From contig DAOWHJ010000054.1 in assembly GCA_030641485.1 (NCBI GenBank), positions 1 through 13,720 on the forward strand: 13,720 nucleotides of DNA, in the 5' to 3' direction. Position numbers and translations under genes: made by a program. Source of the stretch: Pseudomonadota bacterium. GTDB lineage: Bacteria > Desulfobacterota > Anaeroferrophillalia > Anaeroferrophillales > Tharpellaceae. Positions 1 to 7,107 of this stretch are shown here, piece after piece (the first letter of the stretch is position 1; every line of letters begins with the position of its first letter). Below the pieces are notes generated by a model. The model ran no database searches. It was given only the letters and a program-made list of their open reading frames with translations, and was not told where the DNA came from.

Positions 1-1
1 A

Positions 2-523
2 ACCCGAGCTGGTGAATTTGTGACCTTGGCAGAGGTTGTTAGAGAGGTCGGCAAAGATGCGGCCCGTTACTTTTTCCTGGCTCGGCGTTCAGATAGTCAT
101 TTAGAATTTGATCTTGAGCTGGCTAAGTCCAAAAACAGTGATAACCCGGTCTACTATGCCCAGTACGCACACGCTCGAATCTGCAGTATCCTGCGTAAAA
201 TTGAGACCGAGGGTCTGCTGGATGGTGCAGTTGATAATTTTTCCGGGGACTCATTGACTCTCCCTGAAGAGCTTGAATTGATTAAAAAACTTGATGGTTT
301 GCCAAATGTTCTGGAAAGTGCCGCCCGAACCTTGGAGCCGCATCGTTTGACCTATTATCTGGATGATCTGGCCGCTCAGCTGCACTCATATTATAACCGT
401 AATCGGGTCATCAGTGAGGATCTTAAAGTTTCAGGTGACCGCTTACTTTTATTTGAGACAATCCGCCAGGTTATTAAAATTTGTCTGACCTTATTAGGGG
501 TTTCAGCACCGGAAAAAATGTAG
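2..523 (+). CDS. argS: Arginyl-tRNA synthetase, C-terminal part (5' truncated by window edge)
   Basis: This is the last 173 residues of a class I arginyl-tRNA synthetase, the cytosolic enzyme that charges tRNA-Arg. The reading frame is open from base 2 and begins with TRAGEFVTL, which matches the segment just after the KMS of the ArgS signature loop (KMSTRAG form). It continues with DAARYFFLARRSDSHLEFDL and NPVYYAQYAHARICSILRK, both characteristic of ArgS. The rest is the helical DALR-type anticodon-binding domain, ending in ICLTLLGVSAPEKM and a TAG at 521-523. The GTG at position 20 is internal and is not the true start. The catalytic HIGH region and the N-terminal domain lie outside the window. 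The next gene starts at the base after the stop, so the two are probably cotranscribed. Identity is very likely from the motifs. Confidence 0.95.
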   Translation, partial: TRAGEFVTLAEVVREVGKDAARYFFLARRSDSHLEFDLELAKSKNSDNPVYYAQYAHARICSILRKIETEGLLDGAVDNFSGDSLTLPEELELIKKLDGLPNVLESAARTLEPHRLTYYLDDLAAQLHSYYNRNRVISEDLKVSGDRLLLFETIRQVIKICLTLLGVSAPEKM

Positions 524-1228
524 GTGATTATGCTTGAACAGTTGAAGGCAGCTTTAGTTACTCTTTTGGTTCTTTGTGTTTTTTTTGGAGGCGGGGTTCT
601 TGTTGGTCTGAAATTGCCGGAGACTGATACCTATAAACGCTGGTCTGGAGAGCCGCAGGGTGGGGCTGGAAAGCTGAAACCAATTCAGGTTGCAGCAGTG
701 CAAATACTAGGATCAAATCTCTCTGCAGACGATCTTGGCGCGGTGCAGTCTACGCAATTTTCTGAATCTTGTCCGGGAGGTGTTTGTCGATTGCCGGAGC
801 CCGGGGAAGCTGCGCAGAAAACGGTTGTGGTGGCGCCGGAAAAGAGTCTCGATTTAACTTTCTATAGTGAATTAGCCGATAAGCCAACTGAAAGTGGTGG
901 TTCAGCTTTGCGGGTGAAAGCAACACCGGTAGTCAAAAAAAATAAATCTGGCGCACTGAAAGTTGATAAATATAAGGGTATCGAGTCGAGCACTAAACTT
1001 TGGGAAGTTAGAATCTGTTCTTTGCCGCACGAGATTAAGGCTCGTTTAGAGCGGAGCAAATTGATGAAAGAGTTTCCCGGAGTTGAGATAGAACCTGTGC
1101 AGGTGGTTGGTAAAGGAACTTGGTACCGGGTTAAAATTAGTGGTATTAAAGAGCTAAAAGAGGCCGAACGTTATCAGCGAGAGTTGAGTCGAAAATATCA
1201 CTATAAACCATTGATTCGCCGGCAGTGA
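524..1228 (+). CDS. Membrane-anchored SPOR-domain protein
   Basis: Predicted inner-membrane protein of 234 residues with a periplasmic SPOR domain. SPOR domains bind denuded glycan strands of septal peptidoglycan, so a role in cell division or wall remodelling is inferred. A hydrophobic segment lies at about residues 9-29 (ALVTLLVLCVFFGGGVLVG), with few residues before it, consistent with a single N-terminal anchor. A low-complexity linker follows, with a CPGGVC motif (Cys83 and Cys88) and an LTFYSEL motif near residue 111, resembling the FY-L segment that often precedes SPOR domains. The SPOR domain spans about residues 158-234 (LWEVRICSLP ... GTWYRVKISG). The GTG start abuts the argS stop and has GGAA 9 nt upstream; ATG at 530 is the alternative and shortens the protein by two residues. 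The terminator at 1253 ends the unit. Confidence 0.8.
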   Translation: MIMLEQLKAALVTLLVLCVFFGGGVLVGLKLPETDTYKRWSGEPQGGAGKLKPIQVAAVQILGSNLSADDLGAVQSTQFSESCPGGVCRLPEPGEAAQKTVVVAPEKSLDLTFYSELADKPTESGGSALRVKATPVVKKNKSGALKVDKYKGIESSTKLWEVRICSLPHEIKARLERSKLMKEFPGVEIEPVQVVGKGTWYRVKISGIKELKEAERYQRELSRKYHYKPLIRRQ

Positions 1229-1252
1229 TGGATTAATTTTTAGTAACTTACT

Positions 1253-1280
1253 CAGGCGCTTCGCGTCTGTTTTTGTGTTT
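1253..1280 (+). terminator. Rho-independent terminator after the SPOR-domain gene
   Basis: The sequence CAGGCGC, loop TTC, GCGTCTG (1253-1269) forms a seven-pair stem with one G-T wobble, followed at once by TTTTT and a further T-rich run. It lies 24 nt after the stop codon of the SPOR gene and separates the argS unit from lepA. The UUC apical loop closed by C-G is typical of stable bacterial hairpins. Confidence 0.75.
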
Positions 1281-1302
1281 AATGTTTCAGTGACCTTAAA
1301 AG

Positions 1303-1344
1303 CTAGGACAGCCTCCTAGGGTCGCTTATCCAGCTCTGCTGGGT
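1303..1344 (+). promoter_or_regulatory. lepA leader with two consecutive hairpins
   Basis: Between the terminator and the lepA ATG at 1359 are two small inverted repeats. The first is CTAGGA, a 5-nt loop, TCCTAG (1303-1319). The second is ATCCAGC, loop TCT, GCTGGGT (1328-1344), seven pairs with one wobble. The second ends 14 nt before the start codon, just upstream of the weak GAGAG ribosome-binding region at 1351-1355. A promoter for lepA must lie in 1281-1350 or so, but no convincing -35/-10 pair is visible. The hairpins may belong to the 5' untranslated region; any regulatory role is a guess. Confidence 0.35.
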
Positions 1345-1358
1345 TAAAGTGAGAGTAA

Positions 1359-3164
1359 ATGGCTTTTCCGCAAACAAATATCCGCAATTTTTCAATTATA
1401 GCCCATATTGATCATGGTAAATCAACCTTGGCTGACCGTCTTTTGGAGGTTACCGGTGCGGTCTCATCGCGGCAGATGAAGGAGCAGCTCCTAGATAGTA
1501 TGGAGCTTGAGCGTGAGCGTGGAATTACCATTAAGGCGCAATCAGTTTGTCTAAGTTATAAGGCTTGTGATGGTGAACTCTATCAGCTTAACCTGATTGA
1601 TACCCCTGGCCATGTTGATTTTTCTTACGAGGTTTCACGCTCATTGGCCGCAACTGAAGGAGCGATACTGGTTGTCGATGCGGCTCAAGGGGTTGAGGCT
1701 CAGACTTTAGCTAACGTCTATCATGCCTTGGATGCCGACCTTGAAATTTTGCCGGTTCTGAACAAAATTGACTTGCCGGTTGCGGAACCAGATCGGGTCA
1801 AACGGCAGATCGAGGATGTTATTGGTCTTGATACTGAAAATGCAATCTTGATTAGCGCAAAGACCGGGGTTGGTATTGATGAATTTCTGGAAGCTCTGGT
1901 TGAGCGAATCCCCGCTCCCCAAGGTAAGTTGGATGCCCCCTTGAAGGCGATGATTTTTGATTCCTGGTTTGATCCCTATCAGGGAGTAATCGCTTTAGTT
2001 AGGCTTTTTGATGGTCAAGTTAAACCTGGAATGAAGATCAAGATGATGTCAACCAACACAGAATTTGAGGTGCTGAGGGTTGGTAAAATGTGCCCGGAAA
2101 TGGTTGACAGTAAGAGTCTTGAAGCTGGTGAAGTGGGTTTTGTTGTGGCCGGGATTAAAACTGTATCTGATTGTAAAGTAGGAGATACGATTACCGGCAT
2201 TCATGATGTTACCTTAAGCCCTTTTCCCGGTTTTCAGGAAGTTAAGCCGATGGTTTTCAGTGGTCTTTACCCCACTGACTCAATTCAATACGAGCCCCTA
2301 AGAGATGCACTTGAGAAACTCAGGCTCAACGATGCTTCTTTTACCTTTCAGCCTGAGACCTCGGCGGCTTTAGGTTTTGGTTTTCGTTGTGGTTTCCTGG
2401 GTCTGTTGCATATGGAGATTATTCAGGAGCGTTTAGAAAGGGAGTATAAGCTTGACCTTATCACAACCTCACCGACGGTTGTTTATAAAATCGAGTTGAA
2501 AGATGGCACTACGGTGGAAATTGACAATCCGAGTAGTATGCCAACGGCGGGTGAAATTAGCAATATCGGTGAACCGATGGTTAGGGTTTCGATCCATGTG
2601 CCGAATGAGTACATTGGTAATATCTTAAAGTTGTGCGAAGATAAACGGGGGACCCAGCAGGAGATTAAATATCTCGACGAGACCCGGGCAATGATTATTT
2701 ATGACCTGCCTTTGAATGAAATCGTTTTAGATTTTTATGACCGTTTGAAATCTCTGACTCGAGGGTATGCCTCCATGGACTACGAGCTTTGTGGTCATCG
2801 CAATGCCAACCTGGTTAAACTCGACATTATGATTAACGGCGAACTGGTTGATGCCCTGTCGATGATTGTCCATCAGGAGCGCTCTTTTGATCGGGGCCGG
2901 GATCTGGCTGTAAAGATGAAAGAGTTGATTCCGAGGCAGATGTTTGAGGTTGCTATCCAGGCTGCAATTGGTACCAAGGTAGTTGCCCGGACTACAGTGA
3001 AAGCGCTGCGAAAAAATGTTACTGCCAAGTGTTATGGTGGTGATATATCGCGAAAACGCAAACTTTTAGAGAAGCAGAAAGCTGGGAAAAAAAGGATGAA
3101 GCAGGTGGGTAAAGTTGAGTTGCCACAGGATGCTTTTCTGGCGATTTTGAACATTGATTCATAA
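1359..3164 (+). CDS. lepA: Elongation factor 4 (LepA), ribosomal back-translocase GTPase
   Basis: LepA/EF4 is a translational GTPase that binds stalled or mistranslocated ribosomes and affects elongation and initiation. The 601-residue length is normal for the family. The GTPase motifs are all present: G1 AHIDHGKST at 15-23, G2 in RGITIKAQ, G3 DTPGHVDF, G4 NKIDLP and G5 SAKTG. EF-Tu-like domain II and EF-G-like domains follow, including SGLYPTDSIQYEPLRDALEK. The LepA-specific C-terminal domain is recognisable from KCYGGDISRKRKLLEKQKAG and the ending VELPQDAFLAIL. The ATG start gives the usual short lead before IRNFSIIAHIDHG, with a weak GAGAG upstream. The gene precedes lepB, the classic lepA-lepB pairing, with an 84-nt gap. 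Nothing looks damaged. Confidence 0.98.
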   Translation: MAFPQTNIRNFSIIAHIDHGKSTLADRLLEVTGAVSSRQMKEQLLDSMELERERGITIKAQSVCLSYKACDGELYQLNLIDTPGHVDFSYEVSRSLAATEGAILVVDAAQGVEAQTLANVYHALDADLEILPVLNKIDLPVAEPDRVKRQIEDVIGLDTENAILISAKTGVGIDEFLEALVERIPAPQGKLDAPLKAMIFDSWFDPYQGVIALVRLFDGQVKPGMKIKMMSTNTEFEVLRVGKMCPEMVDSKSLEAGEVGFVVAGIKTVSDCKVGDTITGIHDVTLSPFPGFQEVKPMVFSGLYPTDSIQYEPLRDALEKLRLNDASFTFQPETSAALGFGFRCGFLGLLHMEIIQERLEREYKLDLITTSPTVVYKIELKDGTTVEIDNPSSMPTAGEISNIGEPMVRVSIHVPNEYIGNILKLCEDKRGTQQEIKYLDETRAMIIYDLPLNEIVLDFYDRLKSLTRGYASMDYELCGHRNANLVKLDIMINGELVDALSMIVHQERSFDRGRDLAVKMKELIPRQMFEVAIQAAIGTKVVARTTVKALRKNVTAKCYGGDISRKRKLLEKQKAGKKRMKQVGKVELPQDAFLAILNIDS

Positions 3165-3248
3165 GGCTTCTTGCCCCAATACTGATGCCCTTTTAGGATT
3201 GAAAATCTAACTTAAAAAGACAGTTTTAGCTGTAAAAGAGAAAATATT

Positions 3249-3890
3249 TTGGCCAAGAAAGTTGATTTAGCTACAAAAACTAAGGGTGCTGTGATTCGTG
3301 AGTATGCCGAATCGATTGTTATTGCCATCCTGATTGCACTTTTTATCCGCGCATTTATCGTTCAGGCTTTCAAAATTCCATCTGGATCCATGGAGCCGAC
3401 TCTGCTGATCGGCGATCACCTGTTGGTCAACAAGTTTACTTATGGCATTAAACTTCCCTTTGTAGATCAGAAGGTTTTAGTTTACAAAGAGCCGCACCGA
3501 GAAGATATTATAGTTTTTATTTTCCCTCGAGATAAAAGCAAAGATTTTATCAAGCGGGTCGTCGGGGTTTCCGGTGATACGGTTGAAATTATCAAGAAAA
3601 AAATATATATTAATGGTAAACATTGGGATGATTCTCACGGTGTTTATCGTGACAGTGAGGGCACATCTTTAGTGCCGCGTGATAACTTTGGGCCAGTAGT
3701 GGTTCCTCCCGGGCACGTAATGGTTATGGGCGATAATCGTGATCGTAGCTACGACAGCCGCTTTTGGGGTTTTGTTCCCATTAATCAGATTAAAGGGAAG
3801 GCTTTGATTATTTATTGGTCGTGGGATACGTTGAGTCGAAGTATTGCCAACAAGGTTCGTTTTAGTAGAATCGGGCAACTCATTCATTAA
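3249..3890 (+). CDS. lepB: Signal peptidase I
   Basis: Type I (leader) signal peptidase, an inner-membrane serine protease with a Ser-Lys dyad that removes signal peptides from exported proteins at the periplasmic face. The protein has 213 residues and one N-terminal transmembrane segment at about 22-40 (SIVIAILIALFIRAFIVQA), followed directly by box B PSGSMEPTL with catalytic Ser47. Box D is IKRVVGVSGD with the general base Lys102, and box E is GDNRDRSYDSRFWG at 161-174. This is a compact single-anchor form, shorter than the two-anchor E. coli enzyme. The start is a TTG with AAAAGAG ending 8 nt upstream. The only nearby ATG lies inside the active-site motif and cannot be the start. The 84-nt gap after lepA holds only weak inverted repeats. 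A STAS gene follows after 21 nt. Confidence 0.95.
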   Translation: MAKKVDLATKTKGAVIREYAESIVIAILIALFIRAFIVQAFKIPSGSMEPTLLIGDHLLVNKFTYGIKLPFVDQKVLVYKEPHREDIIVFIFPRDKSKDFIKRVVGVSGDTVEIIKKKIYINGKHWDDSHGVYRDSEGTSLVPRDNFGPVVVPPGHVMVMGDNRDRSYDSRFWGFVPINQIKGKALIIYWSWDTLSRSIANKVRFSRIGQLIH

Positions 3891-3911
3891 TGTTTGAGGG
3901 GGAGAGTGACT

Positions 3912-4253
3912 ATGGCAAAAAATATTGATTTGAAATTTAGCCATAAAGGTACTTGGTTGGTTGCCCACATTGAGGGTGTGATAACCCTGGAAACGCGGGA
4001 AGAGTTGCGTCAGCGGGTTGAATCGGAACTCGACAAACAACCGGCTATGGATCTCGTACTGGATCTAGCTGAGGTTTCAGCGATCGATTCATCGGGCTTG
4101 GGGTCAGTTTTTAGTATCTATAAAATACTAAATGAACGTAAGGCAAAGCTGGCTCTGGCAGCACCGAGACGTGATGTTGCCGCATTGCTTGAACTGACCC
4201 ACTTGGATAAGGTCATTCGGATTGTAAAAAGTGTTGTTGAGATTACAGGGTAG
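3912..4253 (+). CDS. STAS-domain protein, anti-sigma factor antagonist family
   Basis: Small cytosolic protein of 113 residues made of a single STAS domain, the SpoIIAA/RsbV fold. Family members bind anti-sigma factor kinases and are switched off by phosphorylation of a conserved serine. The fold's key segment is visible as DLAEVSAIDSSGLGSVFSIYK; Ser60 of DSSGLG aligns with the phosphorylated serine of SpoIIAA. The C-terminal half (AKLALAAPRRDVAALLELTHLDKVIRI, given in two parts: AKLALAAPRRDV and AALLELTHLDKVIRI) matches the usual helix-strand pattern. The ATG at 3912 is chosen because GAGGGGGAG at 3896-3904 is an excellent ribosome-binding site; a TTG at 3894 in the same frame would place that site inside the coding region. 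No partner kinase or sigma factor gene is in the window, so its target is unknown. It sits tightly between lepB and pyrR. Confidence 0.85.
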   Translation: MAKNIDLKFSHKGTWLVAHIEGVITLETREELRQRVESELDKQPAMDLVLDLAEVSAIDSSGLGSVFSIYKILNERKAKLALAAPRRDVAALLELTHLDKVIRIVKSVVEITG

Positions 4254-4264
4254 AGTTTTTGATT

Positions 4265-4831
4265 ATGTCACATAGAGATGAACACAGTATCAGTAGTGCC
4301 CAGGATGTTGCTCAGATGCTCAAGCGGGTTGCATTTGAGATCGTAGATCGCAATGTCGACTCAGAGAAATTGGTCTTGGTTGGGATCTTAACCCGTGGGG
4401 TCTCATTGGCTCGGCGCTTACAGAAAATTGTTGGAGAGACTATCGAGTGTGAATTACCCATGGGGGTTCTTGATATTACGCTTTATCGCGATGATCTCTC
4501 AACTGCCACCCACCATCCGGTCGTTCGTAAAACTGAAATTCCATTTTCTCTTGATGGGGCAACTGTAATATTGGTTGATGATGTTCTTTATACCGGGCGT
4601 ACGGTGCGGGCGGCGATGGATAGCCTTATAGATTTTGGTCGGCCGCAGAGTATTCAGCTTGCAGTTTTGGTCGATCGTGGCTGTCGAGAATTGCCGATTG
4701 CGGCTGATTTCGTTGGGATCAGGGTTCCGGCGTCACCGCAGGATCGGGTGATGGTAAGAGTTGAAGAGAGTGACGGATTTGATAAAATAACGGTTATGCC
4801 ACGCGATACCATGTCCGGGGAGTCAAACTAA
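4265..4831 (+). CDS. pyrR: Bifunctional pyrimidine regulator PyrR / uracil phosphoribosyltransferase
   Basis: PyrR belongs to the type I phosphoribosyltransferase family. In Bacillus it binds pyr mRNA in a UMP/UTP-dependent way to cause attenuation, and it can convert uracil and PRPP to UMP. The 188-residue protein carries the PRPP-binding signature VILVDDVLYTGRT at 101-113, the LVGILTRGVSLARRL segment at 36-52 and GVLDITLYRDDL at 67-78, all typical of PyrR. The ATG at 4265 is preferred, with GGTAGAG at 4249-4255 upstream; a TTG at 4259 would add two residues. The stop is immediately followed by the pyrB ATG, so the two are translationally adjacent. No PyrR-type binding loop or attenuator was recognised in the 11-nt gap before it or elsewhere in the cluster, so whether it regulates, salvages uracil, or both is open. 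Confidence 0.94.
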   Translation: MSHRDEHSISSAQDVAQMLKRVAFEIVDRNVDSEKLVLVGILTRGVSLARRLQKIVGETIECELPMGVLDITLYRDDLSTATHHPVVRKTEIPFSLDGATVILVDDVLYTGRTVRAAMDSLIDFGRPQSIQLAVLVDRGCRELPIAADFVGIRVPASPQDRVMVRVEESDGFDKITVMPRDTMSGESN

Positions 4832-5761
4832 ATGAGGTTTGAGCGTAAAGATCTGTTGGGGACCCGGGATCTGTCGGCAGCAGAGATTCGATATCTGCTC
4901 GAAAGCGCTGAATCATTTAAAGAAATTTCAGAACGACCATTGAAGAAGGTGCCAGCTCTGCGTGGAAAAACGGTCATTAACCTCTTTTTTGAGCCGAGCA
5001 CTAGAACCCGAACCTCTTTTGAAATTGCGGCTAAACGTCTAAGTGCTGATGCGGTCAATATGAGCGCATCAACTTCAAGCGTGGTTAAAGGTGAAAGCCT
5101 GATCGATACGGTTGATAACATCCAGGCAATGGCCCCCGATATTATTGTGGTTAGACATAAATTTGTTGGGGCCGCCCACATGATTGCGGAACGGGTTGGG
5201 GCGAGTGTCGTTAATGCTGGAGATGGTGCAAATGAGCATCCGACCCAGGCATTGCTTGATCTGTTGACAATGTCAGAACATAAAACATTGGGGCCAGACC
5301 TGACCGTGGCAATTATCGGCGATATCGCTCACAGCCGGGTCGCCCGCTCAAATATATGGGCTTTGACTGCACTTGGTATAACGGTTCGGGTCTGCGCACC
5401 GCCAACGATGTTGCCACGTGGGTTGGATGAGATTCCCGGGGTAGTCGTTTGTAAACGCGTAGAAGAGGCTCTGGCTGGGGTTGATGTTGTGATGATGTTA
5501 AGAATTCAACTTGAACGTCAGGACCGGTTGTTATTTCCCTCGATTCGCGACTATGCCAGAGTGTTTGGTCTCAATCGTCAACGCCTTGACTTAGCGGCAC
5601 CTGACGCAATTGTTATGCATCCCGGTCCCATGAATCGCGGGGTTGAGATCACTTCCGAGGTTGCAGACAGTGACCGCGCCGTAATCTTAAATCAAGTCAC
5701 TAATGGTGTCGCCTTACGAATGGCAGTTCTTTTTTTGCTTGGAGGTCAGGGACATGAGTAA
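4832..5761 (+). CDS. pyrB: Aspartate carbamoyltransferase, catalytic chain
   Basis: Cytosolic enzyme that condenses carbamoyl phosphate with aspartate to carbamoyl-aspartate, the first committed step of pyrimidine synthesis. The 309-residue length is normal. The carbamoyl-phosphate binding motif FEPSTRTRTSF is at 53-63 (Ser56-Thr57-Arg58-Thr59), the active-site lysine in VVKGES is Lys86, DGANEHPTQALLD carries His136 and Gln139, and the C-terminal domain has HPGPMNRGVEI. The ATG directly follows the pyrR stop, so translation is probably coupled. The 3' end overlaps pyrC by 8 nt. No pyrI regulatory-chain gene is present, so E. coli-type allosteric control by a PyrI subunit is not expected from this locus. 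Such pyrI-less enzymes are often trimers or associate with dihydroorotase, which would suit the adjacent, apparently active PyrC (inference). Confidence 0.97.
   Translation: MRFERKDLLGTRDLSAAEIRYLLESAESFKEISERPLKKVPALRGKTVINLFFEPSTRTRTSFEIAAKRLSADAVNMSASTSSVVKGESLIDTVDNIQAMAPDIIVVRHKFVGAAHMIAERVGASVVNAGDGANEHPTQALLDLLTMSEHKTLGPDLTVAIIGDIAHSRVARSNIWALTALGITVRVCAPPTMLPRGLDEIPGVVVCKRVEEALAGVDVVMMLRIQLERQDRLLFPSIRDYARVFGLNRQRLDLAAPDAIVMHPGPMNRGVEITSEVADSDRAVILNQVTNGVALRMAVLFLLGGQGHE
5741..5746 (+). promoter_or_regulatory. Strong Shine-Dalgarno site that fixes the pyrC start
   Basis: GGAGGT lies 7 nt before the ATG at 5754, inside the last codons of pyrB. It is the best ribosome-binding site in the window and shows that pyrC starts at 5754 rather than at the in-frame GTG at 5703. 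Confidence 0.85.
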
Positions 5762-7091
5762 AAAGAACTATTCATTGTTGTTGAAAAATGCCCGGTTGAT
5801 TGATGCTGGTCAGAACTTGGATAAACAGGTTGATATACTATTAGGTGACGGTAAGGTTGTAGAGGTTGCGGACGTAATAAGTTCTGCGGCAGAGCAGGTG
5901 CTTGATCTTGATGGGGCCTGGGTGATGCCGGGAGCGATAGATCTCCATGTCCATTTACGCGAGCCCGGATTTGAATATAAAGAGACAATCTTAAGCGGGG
6001 CTCAGGCGGCAGTTGCGGGTGGTTTTACCTCTATTGCCTGTATGGCTAATACGAATCCGGTTAATGACAGTGCCGCTATTACTCGATTCATTCTCGAACA
6101 GGCACGTTTGGCTCCAGCTAAAGTTTTACCGATTGCGGCAATCAGTAAGGGGATGGCCGGGGATGAGTTAGTCGAGATGGGTGATCTGGTTGATGCTGGA
6201 GTGGTGGCATTCTCAGATGATGGAAAAACGGTTGCCAATTCAAAACTTCTACGTCACGCGTTAGAGTATGCCTCACTTTTCAATAAACCGCTACTGTGTC
6301 ACTGTCAGGATAACGCTCTTTTTGCTAATGGTGTGGTCCATGAGGGGTTGGTTTCAGCCGCGCACGGTTTGGCGGGAATTCCGTCTTTGGCTGAAGATGT
6401 AGATATCTCCCGCACTATCATGCTGGCTGAATATCTTAATACCAAAGTGCACATCTGCCATTTGAGTACTAAAACCGGGGTTTACTTGGTTAGATCTGCG
6501 AAAGCGCGGGGGGTCAAAGTCACAGCTGAAGTGACTCCGCACCATCTCTTTCTCGATGAGCGGGCGGTGGTCGATTTAGCTTATAGAGAATCGTTGGATG
6601 AGTCGCTTAAACCGGCTAAACTTTGTTACAACACCGCAACCAAGATGAGTCCGCCACTGCGTTCAGTTGATGATGTGGTTGCTTTAAGGGCGGCCTTAGC
6701 CGACGGCACTATAGATGTTATTGCTACCGATCATGCTCCGCATGAGGCAACTGAAAAAGCGGTTGAGTATGAGCTTGCCCCTTTTGGGGTTGTCGGCCTT
6801 GAAACCGCAGTTGCTTTAGGGTTAAGACTTATTCAAGAGAAAGTTCTAACCCCACTTGAACTAGCGGCACGATTAAGTTCAACCCCGGCTGCGATTCTAG
6901 GGCTTAATGATCGTGGGACACTGGCTCCAGGCTTGGCTGCAGATTTGATGATTGTTGACCCTGAGCTTATGTGGACGGTCGATCCCGAAAAGTTTTACTC
7001 AAAAGCTCGCAACACCCCATTCTCGGGCTGGCAGATGAGGGGGCGGGTCGTAAAAACCATTGTTGACGGAAAGATTGTATTCAATTTGTAA
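5754..7091 (+). CDS. pyrC: Dihydroorotase, class I, with an apparent insertion
   Basis: Zinc amidohydrolase that cyclises carbamoyl-aspartate to dihydroorotate. The 445-residue protein has the metal and substrate residues of an active class I enzyme: DLHVHLREPG with His65 and His67, FSDDGK with Asp156, LCHCQD with His183, HICHLST with His236 and ATDHAPHE with Asp326. It is therefore not one of the inactive pseudo-dihydroorotases found with some PyrB proteins. Residues about 274-291 (6573-6626) look like an insertion of some 15-20 residues between the EVTPHHLFLDERAV segment and YNTATKMSPPLRS; in usual family members these are nearly joined as a YDTNTKMNPPLR-like stretch. Asp and Asn of that stretch are Asn293 and Ala295 here. 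The gene overlaps pyrB by 8 nt, with its ribosome-binding site inside pyrB, and is followed by carA after 16 nt. Confidence 0.95.
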   Translation: MSKKNYSLLLKNARLIDAGQNLDKQVDILLGDGKVVEVADVISSAAEQVLDLDGAWVMPGAIDLHVHLREPGFEYKETILSGAQAAVAGGFTSIACMANTNPVNDSAAITRFILEQARLAPAKVLPIAAISKGMAGDELVEMGDLVDAGVVAFSDDGKTVANSKLLRHALEYASLFNKPLLCHCQDNALFANGVVHEGLVSAAHGLAGIPSLAEDVDISRTIMLAEYLNTKVHICHLSTKTGVYLVRSAKARGVKVTAEVTPHHLFLDERAVVDLAYRESLDESLKPAKLCYNTATKMSPPLRSVDDVVALRAALADGTIDVIATDHAPHEATEKAVEYELAPFGVVGLETAVALGLRLIQEKVLTPLELAARLSSTPAAILGLNDRGTLAPGLAADLMIVDPELMWTVDPEKFYSKARNTPFSGWQMRGRVVKTIVDGKIVFNL

Positions 7092-7107
7092 AAGGATAAG
7101 ATCTGAA

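Noticed and set aside
524..600. Possible lipoprotein signal (LVLC) at the N-terminus of the SPOR protein
   Set aside because: The residue before Cys is Leu rather than Gly, Ala or Ser, and the cysteine lies in the middle of the hydrophobic stretch, so it reads as a membrane anchor.
862..1059. Minus-strand open frame of 65 codons inside the SPOR gene
   Set aside because: It has no recognisable domain, and it lies wholly antisense to a plausible coding sequence; typical antisense shadow.
1321..1350. PyrR-binding loop suggested by TCCAG in the second lepA leader hairpin
   Set aside because: The AGAGAGG part of the PyrR recognition loop is missing and there is no terminator/antiterminator pair.
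3190..3240. Inverted repeats and a TTGAAA box in the lepA-lepB gap as terminator or promoter
   Set aside because: The stems are about four pairs long, there is no T-tract, and no -10 box lies at a usable distance from TTGAAA.
5703..5753. Upstream GTG start for pyrC adding 17 residues
   Set aside because: The strong GGAGGT at 5741-5746 is 7 nt before the ATG at 5754, and the extra residues overlap pyrB and do not resemble the dihydroorotase N-terminus.
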